Assembly (NCBI RefSeq): GCF_003860345.1
Contig: NZ_CP034179.1
Location: 2,774,001-2,838,000, forward strand
DNA length: 64,000 nt
Direction of reading: 5' to 3'
DNA from: Caenibius tardaugens NBRC 16725
Lineage (GTDB): Bacteria; Pseudomonadota; Alphaproteobacteria; Sphingomonadales; Sphingomonadaceae
Shown here: positions 63,233 to 64,000 of the stretch, piece after piece
How positions within the stretch are numbered: the first letter of the stretch is position 1
Layout: each line of letters starts with the position of its first letter
Made by a program: the position numbers and the translations under genes
Notes under the pieces: generated by a model
The model's database searches: none
The model's input: only the letters and a program-made list of their open reading frames with translations
Told to the model about the DNA's origin: nothing

Positions 63233-64000
63233 CAATTGCTGTGACCGGGGCGACCGGGTTCGTTGGCCAGGCCCTGATGGATATCGCCAACCTGAAAGAG
63301 ATCCCTGTGCGTGCGCTCGTTCGCCGACAGCAGCTTGACCGCAAGGGCGTGACCTGGGTTCATGGCGATCTTGCCAATCGCAAGGCGCTGCGCCGCCTGA
63401 TGGAGGGGGTAGAGGCCGTGATCCACGTGGCGGGCGTGGTCAATGCGCCCGATGCCGCGGGGTTCGAGGCGGGCAATGTCCAGGGCACGCTGGCCGTGGT
63501 CGAAGCCGCGCTGGCGGCGGGCGTACCGCGCTTCATCTTCGTATCCTCGCTTGCCGCGCGTGAGCCGCACCTCTCGGCCTATTGCGCCTCGAAAAGCCGC
63601 GCGGAAAAAATCGTGGCAGCCAGTGGGCTGGACTGGACGATTGTGCGCCCGCCCGCGGTCTATGGCCCGCGCGATACGGAAATGTTCGAGCTGTTCCGGT
63701 CCGCCAAGTGGGGTGTTGTGCCGATGCCGCCGCCGGGGCGTGCCTCTGTCATCCATGTCGATGATCTGGCCGCGCTTCTGCTGGCTCTGTTGCCGGGCGG
63801 CGAAGACGTGACGCACAAGGTCTTTGAACCGGATGACGGGCAGGGCGAAGGCTGGGGCCATCGGGAACTGGCCGATGCGATCGGCGGCGCCGTAGGGCGG
63901 AGGCCATGGGTGCCCCATCTCAGCCGCGCGGCGCTGGATCGCGTATCCCGGCTGGAAAGCTTTTTTCGCCGCGAAAAATCCAAACTGACCGCTGACCGGA
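63229..64000 (+). CDS. NAD-dependent epimerase/dehydratase (extended SDR), partial; ceramide-pathway reductase candidate
   Basis: 257 codons to the window edge, no stop. Start GTG 63229 overlaps the proB stop. Rossmann motif VTGATGFVGQAL, IHVAGVVNA, SSLAAREPHLSAYCASKSRAEK (Tyr and Lys of the SDR active site), VRPPAVYGPRDTEMFELF, VIHVDDLAALLLALL and VFEPDDGQGEGWGHRELADAIG. The last three blocks resemble, from memory, the Caulobacter CerR type of SDR in bacterial sphingolipid synthesis, which sphingomonads need for their glycosphingolipids. That role is inference; a generic nucleoside-sugar epimerase remains possible. Confidence 0.8.
   Translation, partial: MTIAVTGATGFVGQALMDIANLKEIPVRALVRRQQLDRKGVTWVHGDLANRKALRRLMEGVEAVIHVAGVVNAPDAAGFEAGNVQGTLAVVEAALAAGVPRFIFVSSLAAREPHLSAYCASKSRAEKIVAASGLDWTIVRPPAVYGPRDTEMFELFRSAKWGVVPMPPPGRASVIHVDDLAALLLALLPGGEDVTHKVFEPDDGQGEGWGHRELADAIGGAVGRRPWVPHLSRAALDRVSRLESFFRREKSKLTADR

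Overview
The window is GC-rich chromosomal DNA packed with core genes. Gene content and order point to an alphaproteobacterium of the order Sphingomonadales (Novosphingobium / Sphingobium / Erythrobacteraceae type). The pointers are a complete mraZ-to-ftsZ division and cell-wall cluster, a choline-kinase-like ThrB, an ATE-type leucyltransferase (Bpt), paired tamA-tamB, the scpAB-tatABC block, short type-2 ArgC, and many junctions overlapping by 4 or 1 bases. This assignment is inference from gene families; no search was run. No prophage, CRISPR array, rRNA or intact insertion sequence was found.

Layout. 1-4.2 kb: end of an alpha/beta hydrolase, an FAD amino-acid-oxidase-like enzyme, a small YegP-like protein, then rnhA, thrB and ispH on the minus strand. 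4.3-11.6 kb, plus strand: lipoprotein, argS, SPOR protein, nagZ, scpA, scpB, tatA, tatB, tatC. 11.6-13.9 kb, minus: an exported YtcJ-like amidohydrolase without recognisable metal ligands, coupled to a 3-hydroxyisobutyrate-dehydrogenase-type enzyme. 14-22.6 kb, plus: ilvA, bpt, tamA, tamB. 22.6-29.2 kb, minus: GH24 lysozyme, ZntB-like transporter, glnA-glnB nitrogen pair, then an M17 aminopeptidase-SH3-argC operon. 29.2-35.9 kb, mixed: lipoprotein, map, ccmA-ccmB (both frameshifted), phhB, an AlkA-type glycosylase, a 2Fe-2S ferredoxin, cysK and two unassigned genes. 36.2-55 kb: mraZ, rsmH, ftsL, ftsI, murE, murF, mraY, murD, ftsW, murG, murC, murB, ddl, ftsQ, ftsA, ftsZ. 55-64 kb: TPR/SPOR protein, YbjN-like protein, proC, BI-1 family protein, lipoprotein, tRNA-Ala(CGC), obg, proB and a partial SDR resembling the bacterial ceramide-pathway reductase.

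How the parts cooperate. The 36-55 kb block makes peptidoglycan precursors from UDP-MurNAc to lipid II and builds the divisome. NagZ, the lysozyme and two SPOR proteins are plausible cell-wall turnover or septum partners. TatABC exports folded proteins, TamAB serves the outer membrane, and ScpAB works with SMC in chromosome segregation. glnA-glnB, ilvA, thrB, argC, cysK, proB and proC are nitrogen and amino-acid metabolism.

The points most worth a second look are: single-base frameshifts in G/C runs of both ccmA and ccmB; a probable pseudoenzyme of the amidohydrolase superfamily; a 73-base CTAG-ended imperfect palindrome; 10-base-period GGG repeats upstream of mraZ; and 11-base direct repeats just upstream of a BI-1 gene promoter. 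No clearly new multi-gene system was found.
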